Shown here: positions 1 through 11,000 of the stretch, piece after piece
Numbering within the stretch: position 1 is the first letter of the stretch
Layout of the letters: every line of letters begins with the position of its first letter
From: Candidatus Melainabacteria bacterium
GTDB lineage: Bacteria; Cyanobacteriota; Vampirovibrionia; Gastranaerophilales; Gastranaerophilaceae
Direction of reading: 5' to 3'
DNA: 64,000 bases
NCBI GenBank assembly: GCA_022009935.1
Contig: CP091731.1
Location: 1 to 64,000 of the forward strand
Notes under the pieces: generated by a model
Told to the model about the DNA's origin: nothing
Seen by the model: the letters and a program-made list of their open reading frames with translations, nothing else
Database searches by the model: none
Position numbers and translations under genes: made by a program

Positions 1-1616
1 GAAGATGAAGCACAACAAAACCTTGAGAAAGCCCAAGATGCTCACAAACGCTTGATGATGAATGCTTGCCCGGGTGATTTGGAAGAAGCTATAGAGTATT
101 ATATTACCTCTGTCAAGTTAAACCCTAATGTTGCAAAAGTTATTATCGTCTTGCTTGTTTGCTTTATGAGGATGGACAAATTTCACTTGAAACAGCCGCT
201 TCGCAATGTCTTGTGGCTGTAAATATGGAACCTGATAATATTAATGCAAAATTATACTATGGGCATTTTCTTCAACTTATGGGCAGTTATGAAAAAGCAA
301 AAGAACAATTTCAAAATGCGATAAAATTGAGTCCTTTCTTGTCATCTCGTCCCAGATTAATTTTGTCTTTAAATTATTTGAAAGAAATTAACGAAACAAA
401 ATTTTCATTTATGAAGTTTTCAAAATTTCTTTACTATTTTATTTCGGGCTCAATTATGTTAATTTCCGATAAAGCTTCGTTGAGTATGCTTCAAGCGCAC
501 TTGCAAAAGGATTTTACAATTTTCTTGGTCAATTTTTGGGGGTGACTTCTTTGAAAAAATTAAAGCAAACACTCTTGCTTCCAAAATTTACGATAGTGCA
601 ATTAAAAAAGATAGCAAAATTGTGATTTTTATTCAAAAAAAGGTGATTTACTTATAAAACAACAAAAAATTAAAGAAGCTATAAAATATTACAATAAAAT
701 TTTTGAATTAAATCCAAATGACACTTCAAACATTATAAAACTTGCAACATTAAATCAAACATTTTTAAAGAAAATGTTGATGAAGCCATAAACCTATACA
801 GTCGTTTGCTTGAATTGGGTGAAATTGATGACAAAATATATTTTCAGTTGGGACATTTATATTTGCAAAAAAATGAAAAAATAAATGCTTGTAACGCTTT
901 CAAGTTGGCTTTAAAAGAAAGTCCAAACAACCCGTATTATCACAATTCTTTGGCATTTTCTTATGTAAATTTAGGGCTTTATGATGAAGCCATAGAACAT
1001 TATAAAGAAGCTATTCGGATAAATCCTGACAATGAATGGACATCACTTGTTTGTCAGGCTCTTGCTTCAATATATTTTGAGATAAAAAATAATAATGAAA
1101 TTGCTGTTTCTCTTCTTGAAACAGCTATAGCTTTAAATCCCCAGTGTGAAGAAGCCTATATTTGTTTGGGCGACATTTATTCAAACTTGGATAAAATTGA
1201 TGAAGCAATGAAATATTACTATGAAGGTTTAAATATAAATCCTGATAACCCACGTATTTATGGAAAATGCGGCATTGCTTTTTGGGAGATGATTACGTTG
1301 AAGAAGCTATAATTGCATACAATAAAGCGATAGAAATAAACCCCTGATTATGATATCGCTTACAATAACTTAGGGGTAATATATCTTGACGGCATTGGTA
1401 ACGTCAAAGAAGCACTAAGACTGTTTAATAAGGCAATTGAACTTAATCCTAATTACGTTCTTGCATATTTTAATGCAGGACGAGCAAGTGAAGTTCAAGA
1501 TGAATACAAATGATGCAATAAAGTATTACCAAAAGGCTTTTAAAAATTAATCGTGACACAGGCGAATTGGATGAAAACGAAATATTGACAAGATTAGAAC
1601 ATCTTTTGACGAATAA
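1..1616 (+). CDS. TPR-repeat protein (5' end outside window, frameshifted)
   Basis: The gene is already open at base 1 and ends near 1616 in a short KIRTSFDE tail. It consists largely of 34-residue tetratricopeptide repeats with the usual A..Y..A...P pattern, for example AIEHYKEAIRINPDNE and AMKYYYEGLNINPDNP. Such helical repeats mediate protein-protein contacts, and no catalytic domain is visible in the part shown. The frame shifts at about 140, 545, 640, 770, 1310, 1345 and 1500, and each +/-1 correction restores the repeat register. The breaks are therefore most likely sequence errors. The partner and pathway are unknown. The gene converges on ftsQ. Confidence 0.75.
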
Positions 1617-1623
1617 AAAACAA

Positions 1624-2497
1624 TTATTCTTCATTTTCTATATCAACATCACCTTCAAGCTTTATATAATAAGCTTCTTCCCAACGCAAATCGATATATT
1701 TAATTTTGTTTTCTAAAGTTTTAGCTTCAGGCAAAATTGAATGGATATATTTAACACGTTCTAAAGTTGTGTCATTGAGTTCTCCTATGCGTAAAAAATT
1801 ACTTTTTATCTTAACATAAACATCTTTTGGGTTTCTTAAATCTATGTATTCAACCGGTTCTTTTGAGTAATTTTCGATTGTGCGCCCCAAAGTTTCAAGT
1901 TCGCTGATTTTTTTGTATCCCATTTTCTGTAATCGTCGCCTTTTTGTGCCGTAGCTTAGGATTTTATATGTTTTTATTCCGTTTGGAAGTGGCAAATATT
2001 CTCGACCTATAAGTTTTCCATCTTGAGTGAAAAACGCAATCGGTTGAACTTTTTCACTTGGAGCTATTGTCAAAACGGGAGTTCGCTCTTCAACTATAAT
2101 TTCAAGCCTTGCAGGAAACCAATATCTTAGGATGTGAACTTCATTTTACCGGAGACAATTTCAAAAGCTGTTCTTTTAATTGTTTTGTTTTAAGCAAATA
2201 AACAGGCTTGTGAGGCAATTGAATAAATCTTAAAGAGTTTAATATTTGATAATCAGGTGTGATATTATTTCCATATATCTTTAAATAACGAGTGTTAGCT
2301 TTTTTAAATACGTCTTTATTTAAATACCACTGGCGCATTGTTACAGCTTTGAACAAAGCAAAAATGAGAAATAAAACAAAAACAAAATTAAACAACGCAC
2401 GAACACGACTGAAAAATACTTCTCGACGTCTTACCATACGCATTTGTTTTATTTGTTGATTACTTATATTTTTTTTGTATTGACCTCTGTTTTCCAT
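1624..2497 (-). CDS. ftsQ: Cell-division protein FtsQ/DivIB
   Basis: This is a bitopic divisome protein linking early and late division proteins. It has a short basic cytoplasmic N-terminus, one membrane segment (about residues 33-50, FNFVFVLFLIFALFKAV) and an extracytoplasmic POTRA-like part. The family signature EIIVEERTPVLTIAPSE lies in the middle. One frameshift at about 2141-2146 splits it into two open frames. The correction gives roughly 290 aa, the usual family length. It is the last gene of the minus-strand murC-murB-ddl-ftsQ block and starts 10 bp after ddl. Assignment rests on the POTRA/ER-P motif, topology and position rather than on strong identity. Confidence 0.8.
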
Positions 2498-2507
2498 CAG
2501 TTTTTCT

Positions 2508-3455
2508 TTATTTATTTAAGTTGCAACCGTTTAAAATGTTTAAAACTAAATTATCATAATCAAGACCTATTTCAAGTGATTGAGCAGGTAAATCGCTCAA
2601 ATCTGTCATTCCGGGGCTTGTGTTTATTTCAAGAACATAAGGAATTTGATTTTGTCGACCAAAAAATCAACACGAGAAACATCTTTGCATTTGCAAGCTT
2701 GAAAGCTTTTATAGCAAGATCTTTAACTTTTTCCTTCAAGTCACTGTCAAAACCTGCCCCCATAACAAATTTGGTTAGCCCGGGAGTGTACTTTGCTTCA
2801 AAATCATACCATTTAGTTTTGGTTTCAAAGCCTAACACCTCTGTTGCAACAAGCTTTTTATCTATTTCCAGAACACCCACAGTGCAACTTTGTGCCTTCT
2901 ATATACTCCTCAATTAAAATATCCTGATTACATTTTAAAGCTTCATTAAATTTTTCAACAAGTTCTTTTTCGTCATTGACACAAAACATGCCTATGCTTG
3001 AACCTTCACAAACAGGTTTCAACATAAGCGGAAAGTTTAAATCTTTCACTTTTTCGACAATATTGTTTTCATCCTTACCAATCAAGACAGACTTAATTAA
3101 AGGAATTTCTTTATTTTGTGCCAAAACAAGCTTTGTATATGCTTTATCCATGCAAATAGAGCTTGAAAGAACACCACAGCCTGTATAAGGAATTTTTAGT
3201 ATTTCCAATAACCCTTGAATACAACCGTCTTCTCCAAATTTTCCATGAAGAGCATTATAAGCGTATTCTATTTTTGCATCTTTGAGTTTGCTTGCAACAT
3301 TTTCGTCAACGTCAATCAAAACAGAGTTTTTAAAGCCTTGTTTTTTCAAAAGACTCATAAACTTTTTTGCCTGAGCGCAAAGAAACATCACGCTCGTTTG
3401 ACATTCCTCCACAAAGAACTGCTATTTTTATATCTTTATTTTTTAAATCTATCAT
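2508..3455 (-). CDS. ddl: D-alanine--D-alanine ligase
   Basis: This ATP-grasp enzyme makes D-Ala-D-Ala for peptidoglycan precursors. The N-terminus carries the family start IKIAVLCGGMSNERDVSLRSG, shifted once near 3410. It is followed by YNALHGKFGEDGCIQGLLE, the ATP-grasp stretch LKPVCEGSSIGM, IEEYIEG, and the C-terminal metal-binding signature EINTSPGMT. The protein is about 315 aa once shifts at about 3405, 2870 and 2645 are repaired. The start is the ATG at 3455, which puts the glycine-rich loop in place. It lies between murB and ftsQ in one minus-strand operon. Confidence 0.9.
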
Positions 3456-3480
3456 ATCTCCACCCGTTTTTTATACAATT

Positions 3481-4390
3481 TTAATCTTCTTTTTTACTTT
3501 TTAAATCAGCCCAAATTTTGTTTTCTTCTTCGTTAACACCTGCAACAAATTCAATTTCAGGCTCCAAACTTATTTTATACCTATCATAAACAACGTTTCT
3601 CATAAGTTGCATCAGTTTTAAAATATCAATTGATGTTGCATTATTTTCATTAATTATAAAATTAGCATGGTTTTCCCAAACTTTTGCCCCATTGACATTA
3701 AACACTTTAACACCGCTTAAATCAAGCAATCTGCCTGCACTGTCACCTTGAGGGTTTTTGAAAATACTTCCTGCATTTGGAAGTTTTAAACTTGGTTGAC
3801 GAGTTTTTCTAAATTCCAAATTTCGTTTCATAATCTCGTCAATTTTCTTTTTATCTCCTTTGTTTAACATAAAAGTCGCATTGAGAATGATATAATTTTC
3901 ATCTTGAAGAACTGATTTTCTATAATCAAATTTCATATCGTTTTTGTCAAAACAATTTTTTTGTCATTTTAACATCATAGACAACACAAGAGAAAAAGTT
4001 GTCACTTGTATACTGGTTGTGGCAAGATGCGTTCATATAAACTGCTCCGCCAACTGTTGACGGAAAGCCGATTAAAAATTCAAACCCGCTTAAACTTTTT
4101 TCATAAGCAAGTTTTGAAAGTTGAGCCCCAAAGGCTCCGGCTTGAGCTTTTATTGTATTTTCGTTTTCAAAAGTTATTTCATTTAAGTTGTGGGTAACAA
4201 CAAAATCACATTTTGGATTGAAACTTGAAATTAATACATTTGAACCGTTGCCTAAAACTTTGATGTTTTTGTTGTTTTTTCAAAATTTCAACAAACTCAT
4301 CTTCTGTTTGAGGAAAATACACATTTTTTGCGACTGTATCTATTTTTAACGTATTTAAATTTTTCAAATTATAATTTTTTCAATAATCAT
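3481..4390 (-). CDS. murB: UDP-N-acetylenolpyruvoylglucosamine reductase
   Basis: This FAD enzyme reduces UDP-GlcNAc-enolpyruvate to UDP-MurNAc. The C-terminal half is clear, with GSIFKNPQGDSAGRLLD (the GS.FKNP motif with the catalytic serine), followed by NHANFIIN and a C-terminal YDRYKISLEPEIEF, all hallmarks of MurB. The N-terminal FAD-binding half is readable only in pieces (VYFPQTEDEFVEILK and others), because of frameshifts near 4375, 4275 and 3960. The likely start is the ATG at 4390, 10 bp downstream of the murC stop. Short spacing implies co-transcription with murC and ddl. Confidence 0.87.
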
Positions 4391-4400
4391 TTTTACCTTA

Positions 4401-5821
4401 CTATTTTATTAAATTTGTATAATTTTGTTGTAAATATGTTCCCATTTTCGTGATATCACCGGCTCCAAAGGTCAAAACAAGGTCATTTGGGATTAAATAT
4501 TCAGAAATAATTTTTGAAGCTTCCTTAATTGTTCCCTTAACATAAAAAGCTTCAATGTTTGATTTGACTTAAAATCTTCAACAAATTTTTTAGAATTTAT
4601 GTTTTCGATTTCAAATTCACTTGCGGCATAAACATCTGTCACAAAGAGCAAATCAATGTTACTTAATTTAAAACACTCAATGAACTCATTCCAAAGCCCT
4701 TTTTAGCCTTGTATATCTGTGAGGTTGAAAAATTGCAACTTTTCGTCTGTTTATATTTGAAATGCTGTTTAAAGTGGCGCCGATTTCTGTCGGATGATGT
4801 CCATAATCGTCAATGACTATTATATTATTAAACTCGGCAGCTTTTTGAAACCTTCTTCCCATGCCTGAAAAAGCCTGTAAATTGTTTGTTTATGTCATCA
4901 AATTCAAAACCTGCTTCCAAAAGAGCACTTGCAACCGCCAAAGCGTTATAAACGTTATGTTTTCCGGGGATGCTCATTTCAATTTCACCCAAAAGTTGTC
5001 CGTTTTTATATACGTTAAATTTTGAACCTAAATCTATATAATTTATTTCTCCTGCATAGTAATTTGCGGTTTTGTCAAACAGTGAAAAGGTTACAAATTT
5101 TAAGTTTTATCTTCGTTTCTTTTCAACAATTCCATTGTATTTTGGTTGTCTTTATTTAAAATAACAATACTTTTATCTTTTAAATTTGAAATATAAGTGT
5201 CAAAAGTTTCAAACAACGAGTAAAGACCGTTTGTATAAAAATCAATATGATCCAACTCTAAATTGTTAATAACGCTTATATTTGGTGCATATTTAACAAT
5301 TGTTCCATCTGATTCATCAAGTTCTGCAACAAAAAAGTCATCACCGTTATAAAGTGCATTTGTGTTTACTTCCGGCACTATTCCCCCCACAATAAAAGAG
5401 GATTTTTGATTAGTTTTATTAAGAATATAGGAGCACAACCCTGAAGTTGTTGTTTTGCCATGGTTCCTGAAAAACCAAAAAACAATGTGTTGTCTTCATT
5501 TTGAGCTTTCTTTGCTATAAATCCAAGCAAATCAGACCTGTGAAAGATTTTCAAACCGAGTTCTTTTGCTTTCATTAACTCCGGATTGTCCTTGTGTATT
5601 GCACTTGAAACTACAACGACAGTGTTTTTTTGTCATTTGGAATGTTGTTTTTCATTGTGTCCTATGAATATTTTTGCACCCATTTCACGCAAAGGATTTA
5701 AGTATTTGCTGTCTTCGATGTCTGAACCTGAAACTTTATATCCTTTTTTTAGTAAGTATTTTGCACATCCGCTCATACCTATTCCGCCAATTGCAATAAA
5801 ATGAAATTGCGTTTTATTCAT
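4401..5821 (-). CDS. murC: UDP-N-acetylmuramate--L-alanine ligase
   Basis: This cytoplasmic Mur ligase adds L-Ala to UDP-MurNAc using ATP. The N-terminal Rossmann loop is FIAIGGIGMSGCAKYLL with GSDIE. The ATP-binding GT-HGKTTTS is split by a one-base shift near 5455. FVAELDESDGT and NNLELDHIDFY follow. The end reads GAGDITKMGTYLQQNY. At least five single-base shifts are needed, giving about 470 aa, a normal MurC length. The start is the ATG at 5821 with a GAGG site upstream. It is the first gene of the peptidoglycan block and diverges from the gene at 5945. Confidence 0.92.
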
Positions 5822-5944
5822 GAATTTTTCCTCTATAAAAAATATCTTATCTTTATATTATAAAACAAAATTTTTAACTTACTTAATTGTTACATTTTAT
5901 TAAATTTTTTGTAAAAAAAATATGGTATGATTTTAAATGGTAAT

Positions 5945-6647
5945 ATGTTAAACAAAATAAAACTATTAATTCACGATATATACTGGGCGGCTAAACTTCC
6001 TTTTTTAAAGCAAAAGTACACATTTGAATTTAATGAGGAAGCTTTTAATGAGGACTGGGAAAATAAACAAAAAAAAGTCATTAATGAAATGACTGAAATT
6101 TTGTCATCCTTTGATTTGAGTGTGGATAAAGTAAATGATGAAAAAACTTCTTCAGGTGAAACTGAGAAACAAAAATTTCTTGATTACTTTCAAAAAAAAT
6201 AATGTTAAAACATATAAAATTGTTTTTAACAAAACTATGCAATCAAATTTATATTTATATCAAGGATTTATTCCTAAAATCAAAGGATTTTGGGCTTTAG
6301 TCTTGAATATTCTTTTGCTTTTAAACGGCAACAAAGTAAAACTGGGGTTTGAAACTGAGGATATGATTTTATATGATAGCTCTTTTGAATACCATGTCTT
6401 TCTTTTTAAAATTTATAGTTATTTACAGTTTAAACACCAATACCCGTTTGTTGAAGCGAAAAAAAATGCCAAATTTATAAAACTTTTGACAAAATCAAAC
6501 AGAAATCTTTTAAAAAGCTTAAATATGAAAGAAATGAAAATGCTTGAAAAGTTGATGAGTTATGAAAAAGAAGCACTCGGATTTTCAATTGGGATATTGA
6601 GAAATAATGCAAGTGAGTATGAAAAAGCTAATCAAAATGATAAATAG
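5945..6647 (+). CDS. Uncharacterised protein
   Basis: I do not recognise this gene. One shift at about 6195 joins two frames into roughly 235 aa. It is lysine- and aromatic-rich. The middle has a hydrophobic stretch, IKGFWALVLNILLLLNG, that might be a membrane-associated or buried helix. The C-terminal half is helical (SLNMKEMKMLEKLMSYEKEA). An ATG at 5927 is in frame, but it sits inside a TGG-TATGAT extended -10 box (5923-5931), so the ATG at 5945 is the more likely start. Its stop overlaps the end of the converging asparaginase gene by 20 bp. Confidence 0.5.
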
Positions 6648-7612
6648 TTTCTCCAACAAACTCACCGTTTAAAGTTGTAACTCTTTCATTAAAAATCGGA
6701 TGTGATTTTAAATGTTGGTATTCTTTTTCATTAATCCAGTTTAGTTTTTTATCATTTTTAAAGCAACAAGGCTTCTTGCTTTTTTGCTGTTACCGTTTGC
6801 CGTTTTATTGTCAAAACTTCACCATTTGAGTCATTATAAATGCAAATTAAGCCTCCTGCACCGTTTTTTGCAACCAGATTTTTGGTATTTTCCATAATAA
6901 CCGTGTCCAGGTTGTTATCCCCACCAACAGCTTTGGGATATTTTTTGTATGCTTCTTTTATTCTTCTGTATTTTTTGTCTTGAAAAAGGTTTTTAAACCC
7001 AAATGCAAGTTCATAAATGCTTGAAATTATAACCGGAGCCAAGCAGCCGTCCTTTGTAAGTGTTGGATTTTTTTTTATATCACACAATTTTGCCAGTTTA
7101 TTTATTATTAGTTTTTGAAGCGGATGGTTATAATCACAATAAGTTTTCATATCCCAATTTTTTAAGCTTGCAAACGGTGAGCATGAAGGCATGCTTGCCG
7201 CTACAGTTGTTGTGAATGTTTTTTTATTTCTACTTTGTTTTTTATAAAATCAATCAGAACATTTTGATTGTATGGCAAATGAATAGGGCATTTTAAGTAT
7301 TTTTCATCAATGTTGTTTGTTTCTAAGACTGATTTGACAAGTTGTGTGTGATAATTTGTACCCTGATGAGAAGCTGCCATAATTGCAATTTGCTCGTCAT
7401 TGAAAAAGTTGTCGTAACCAAGGTCAAACAAAACACTCAATTGCATTGGTTTTGCACATGAACGATGACAAACTTGAAAATCGACAACGTTTTTGTCTGA
7501 TTGGTACAAAATGTTGTTGTTTTTTGTCAAGTGCCAAAATACAACCGAAAAAACTTTCTTCTTCTATATTATTTCTGGTAAAACTGATTAATTTTTTATA
7601 GTAATTTGTCAT
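6628..7612 (-). CDS. L-asparaginase, Rhizobium-type (asparaginase II family)
   Basis: The family hydrolyses L-asparagine to aspartate and ammonia. It is unrelated to the E. coli-type enzymes. Visible signatures are CHRSCAKPMQ, IMAASHQGTNYH (the ASH motif), the frame-split NNCSGKHAFML, YNHPLQKLI, TKDGCLAPV and a C-terminal RVTTLNGEFVGETI. Shifts near 7530, 7195 and 6760 must be repaired. The last 44 residues continue to a stop at 6628. Length is about 325 aa, as expected. It is transcribed away from era, with no pathway neighbour nearby. Confidence 0.82.
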
Positions 7613-7625
7613 TTTTGTTTTCTAT

Positions 7626-7654
7626 TTGACATATATATTGACTTTATATACGAT
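7626..7654 (+). promoter_or_regulatory. Sigma-70-type promoter for era
   Basis: A TTGACA box (7626-7631) and a TACGAT box (7649-7654) are separated by 17 bp. The ATG of era follows 36 bp downstream, preceded by AAGG. Both boxes are close to consensus. Confidence 0.6.
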
Positions 7655-7689
7655 AAACAAAATAAGAAGAATATTCAAGGTTTTAAATT

Positions 7690-8553
7690 ATGGAAAATAA
7701 ATGTGGGTTTGTGTCAATTGTCGGTCGACCGAATGTGGGTAAAAGCACTTTGCTCAATGGAATTTTAGGGCAAAAAATTGTGATAACAAGCAATAAAGCT
7801 CAAACAACAAGAAAACGTATGCGCGGAGTTTATACCGATACAAGAGGTCAAATCGTGTTTTTGACACCCCGGGAGTTCACAAGCCTATTGACAATTTAGG
7901 TGAGTTTTTGATTGACGAAGTTGTTGAAAGTGCAAATGACACCGATTTGATTATGCTTTTTGCTTGATGCTTCTCAAAAAATCGGCAACGGTGACAAGTG
8001 GATTATCAACAATATAATTAAAAATAAAAATATTGTTGTTGTTTTTAATAAAATAGACTTGGTTGAAAATGAAAACAAATTAAAAGAAAATATTGAAGAA
8101 TATAAACAATATTTTGATGAAAAAACGCATTTTGTTGAAATTTCTGCTATAAACAAAAAAAATATTGAAAACTTGCTTGATGTTCTTTTTGAAAAACTTC
8201 CATCAGGCCCAAACATTTACCCCGATGATTATGTGACTGATGAAACCATGCTGAAGCATTGCTTGCGAAATAATCAGAGAAAAAAGTTTTGAATAATACA
8301 AAAGATGAAGTTCCACACAGTGTTTTTGTCAATATTGAAAAATACGAAGAAAATGACAATATCGATAGGATTTTTGCGATAATTTACGTTAATCAAGACT
8401 CGCAAAAAGGGATATTGATTGGCAAAAACGGAAGTATGCTCAAAAAAATAGGAACAGAAGCAAGGTGTGAACTTGAAAATACCTTTGATAAAAAAAGTTT
8501 ATTTAAACTTAAATGTCAAAGTTGAAAAAAACTGGAAAAAATTAAAAAATTGA
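7690..8553 (+). CDS. era: GTPase Era
   Basis: This GTPase binds the 3' end of 16S rRNA and checks 30S assembly. G1 is GRPNVGKSTLLNG, G3 is DTPGVHKP (reached after adding one base near 7865), G4 is NKID, and the SAIN-like G5 is ISAINK. The C-terminal KH domain follows, with GILIGKNGSMLKKIG. Shifts occur near 7865, 7965, 8250-8290 and 8505. The corrected protein ends with VKVEKNWKKLKN, as Era proteins usually do, giving about 288 aa. All GTPase and RNA-binding elements are present. Confidence 0.93.
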
Positions 8554-8556
8554 TAA

Positions 8557-8865
8557 AAAATAAATTGTTTTAGTAAATCAGTAAGATATAAACCTAACAT
8601 TGATAATTTTGGTAATGTTTTTTTGATGTTTGCACGTTATATTAAAAATGGAGAAAATTTTTATGCAAGACGAGCAAACAAAACCTTTAAAAAATCTGAA
8701 AATATGAAAAAAGTCCAAAAATATATTGAAAAATATTTGGATGACTTGATGTTTCATTTTGATTTGAATGAACAGGAATTGTGCTTGATTTTAAATAATG
8801 AGAGTAAAAATCGAAATAGAAAAAATACAACAAAAAAATGGTGGAATTTTTTTAAAATGAAGTAA
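8557..8865 (+). CDS. Small basic uncharacterised protein, start unclear
   Basis: The frame is open from 8557 and shares era's reading frame after two stops (TGA TAA). The first ATG is at 8623. The product is lysine-rich and helical (FYARRANKTFKKSENMKKV) and ends in KKWWNFFKMK. I do not recognise it. A TTG overlapping the era stop could be the start if one base is wrong near 8570, giving about 105 aa. An unusual C-terminal extension of Era is less likely, because Era already has its normal end. Confidence 0.4.
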   Translation, partial: KINCFSKSVRYKPNIDNFGNVFLMFARYIKNGENFYARRANKTFKKSENMKKVQKYIEKYLDDLMFHFDLNEQELCLILNNESKNRNRKNTTKKWWNFFKMK

Positions 8866-8896
8866 AATAATAAAATATTATGTTGTTGAGGTTTTA

Positions 8897-9471
8897 ATGT
8901 CAAATAAATATACTTATGAATTGGATGAAGATTTTTTAAAAAGAATTTTTTTTGCTTGGTGAATGTAAAATAGAGGACTACAGCAAAATCAGTAGCGATT
9001 CTTTTTTATTGGCTTTAAAAAAAATAAAAACTTTGTGCCATATTGAAAAAAAAGATATTTCACAATACTCAAAATTGAAGATGAACAAAATTTGGACAAA
9101 GTTTTGCTCATAGATGATTTGGGAGTTATTACTTATCAACTTGAAGTTTTATTTAAACGTATTGGCTTTTCACCTATTGTTTCCAAGGAAATTTATGATG
9201 CCATTGACAAGTTTAAGAAAAATGAAATAAAAATTGTTATTATGGACTTGTTCATTCCAACTGAACGCGAGGGATTTATTTTACTTGATGAATTAATAAA
9301 AATAATTAAATACAACAATTTAAACACTAAAATAGGCATTATAACGGCTTCAAAAAAAAAGAACATAAACTTACATGTTTAAACAAGGGTGCAAATTTTT
9401 ACATGGAAAAAACTGATAATTGGCAAAAAACTTTGATGGAACTTTGTCAAAATGCCACTGAAAATGAATAG
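8897..9471 (+). CDS. Response-regulator receiver domain protein
   Basis: After an N-terminal helical region of about 60 aa there is one receiver (REC) fold. It has the acidic pair in VLLIDDLGVITYQLEVLFK, the phospho-acceptor aspartate in VIMDLFIPTEREG, the conserved T/S in IGIITAS, and the lysine in FYMEKTDNW. No DNA-binding or output domain follows, so it is a stand-alone receiver with an unusual N-terminal extension. Shifts near 8950, 9065 and 9360 are repaired. No histidine kinase is adjacent, so its partner is unknown. It probably shares the strand and promoter region with the following genes. Confidence 0.75.
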
Positions 9472-9545
9472 TTCATCTATTTTAATGATTTAATTGTTAA
9501 GAAATGTAACTATAATTTATAAAGTAGTAAAAGATGGTAATTTAA

Positions 9546-10479
9546 GTGGTTAAATCAGGTAAAAATTTAAAAAAGCTCAAGTTCAAGCAAATTTGAAGCT
9601 TGTTGAAAAAAAGAAGTATTAACAAAACCTTATAATGATATAGATTTAAACAATTGGAAAAATTATTCGCACGTTTTGACAAACACCTTGTGGGAATTTG
9701 AGTCACGTGAGAAATCAAATGGTCATAGTTATGATTACCATGGGAATTATATTCCGCAAATTGCAAACCAATTGTTTGAGCGTTTTACAAAAAAAATGAT
9801 ATTGTTTTGGATTTGTTTTTTGGCTCCGGCACATCCGGCATTGAAGCTTTGAACATGCAAAGACGCTGCATTGGTGTAGAGTTGAAAGAAGATTTGGTTG
9901 AGTATGTGAGCCAAAAGTTTGATAAAAAAGATTTGGTCACTAAGATGAATATCATTTGTGAAAATAGTGCTTCTGAAACCGTTATTGACAAAATAAATGC
10001 ACGTCTTGAAATTATGGGTGAAGAAAAAGGCTCAGTTTCTTGTTTTGCATCCGCCTTATGATGACATTATAAAATTTTCAGACAAGAAAGAAGATTTGTC
10101 CAATTGTAAATCTACAGAAGAATTTTATGATTTGTTTGAAAAAGTTGCTAAAAATGGATATGACTGTTTGGAAAAAGACAGATTTGCGGCTTTAATCATT
10201 GGCGATAAGTATGCAAACGGTGAGCTTGTTCCGCTTGGGTTTGAATGTATGGCTAGAATGAACAAGCTTGGTTTTAGAACTAAATCTATTATTGTTAAAA
10301 ATATTGAAGGCAATGAAAAATGTAAAGGGAAAAACGCTAATTTGTGGCGTTACCGCGCTTTATACGGCGGTTTTTATATTTTTAAACACGAATATATTAT
10401 AATATTCCAAAAAAATAAACAATTTTTGTGTCAAAAAACAAATAATATGGTAATATTATACTATAAGTTTCATTATTAA
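9546..10479 (+). CDS. DNA methyltransferase (N4-cytosine/N6-adenine type)
   Basis: The enzyme is predicted to transfer a methyl group from SAM to an exocyclic amino group of DNA. The SAM-binding motif I is DIVLDLFFGSGTSGIEAL, and the catalytic motif IV, HPPYDD, follows it, a motif order resembling the gamma arrangement. The C-terminal part includes FAALIIGDKYANGELVPLG. Shifts occur near 9575, 9615, 9795 and 10035. The start is uncertain; GTG at 9546 is used. The stop may really lie near 10418, because a missing A would end the protein at FQKK just before a promoter-like region. No restriction enzyme or specificity gene is adjacent. Confidence 0.82.
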
Positions 10480-10494
10480 AAAGGAGTTTTTTTT

Positions 10495-10966
10495 ATGAAA
10501 AAAATAAAAGTGTTATTGTTTACATTAGCTATTTTGTTTTCAGTGAATTTAAATGCTGCAAATGCTGACGTTTTAGGCTGTGCTAATTATAAAAAAATAG
10601 AACAAAATTATAACTATGCAAAAGCTGTTTATAAACAGGTTGATGACAAAGTTCTTGATTTGCAAAAAGTTTTTGATGCAAAAAGAAAAAGATTATAAAA
10701 AAATAGAATCACCAATCAACCGTAAAAATTTTGAAGAACAAACTCAAAAAGAGTATAAAGCTAAAGAAGATGCTGTGTTGAAATATAAGGTTGCAAAAGA
10801 AGAAGAAGTTTATAACAACATCATCAACGCAACTAAAGCAATAGCAAAAGAAAAGAAAATTGATACAGTCATTGATTATCGTATGATATTTGTTGGCGGT
10901 GTTGATTTGACTGATGAAATTATTAAATATTTAAACACTAAAAATAGACCTTCAATAAAACATTAA
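10495..10966 (+). CDS. OmpH/Skp-family periplasmic chaperone-like protein
   Basis: A cleavable signal peptide is obvious (MKKIKVLLFTLAILFSVNLNAANA). The mature part is a lysine/glutamate-rich coiled coil of about 110 aa, ending with the small beta module KIDTVIDYRMIFVGGVDLTDEIIKYL that closes OmpH/Skp proteins. Members hold unfolded outer-membrane proteins in the periplasm, which implies a double membrane. One shift at about 10690 is repaired. A strong AAGGAG site precedes the ATG. The protein is shorter than Skp, about 156 aa in total. It is not next to bamA or lpx genes here. Confidence 0.75.
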
Positions 10967-11000
10967 CAAAATATGTAAAGAGTTTATTTGGAGTTATTAA

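Noticed and set aside
1..1616. Treating the broken TPR, era, murC and other genes as pseudogenes.
   Set aside because: Essential genes show the same pattern, and all are rescued by +/-1 changes, so error is the simpler explanation.
8551..8865. Era reading frame continues after TGA TAA, suggesting stop-codon read-through or a recoded TGA.
   Set aside because: The Era product already ends at its normal family length. Two consecutive stops lie between, and TGA acts as a normal stop elsewhere (for example thrC, MerR-like gene).
9546..10479. Restriction-modification operon.
   Set aside because: Neighbours are a receiver-domain protein and an OmpH-like protein; no nuclease or specificity subunit is adjacent.
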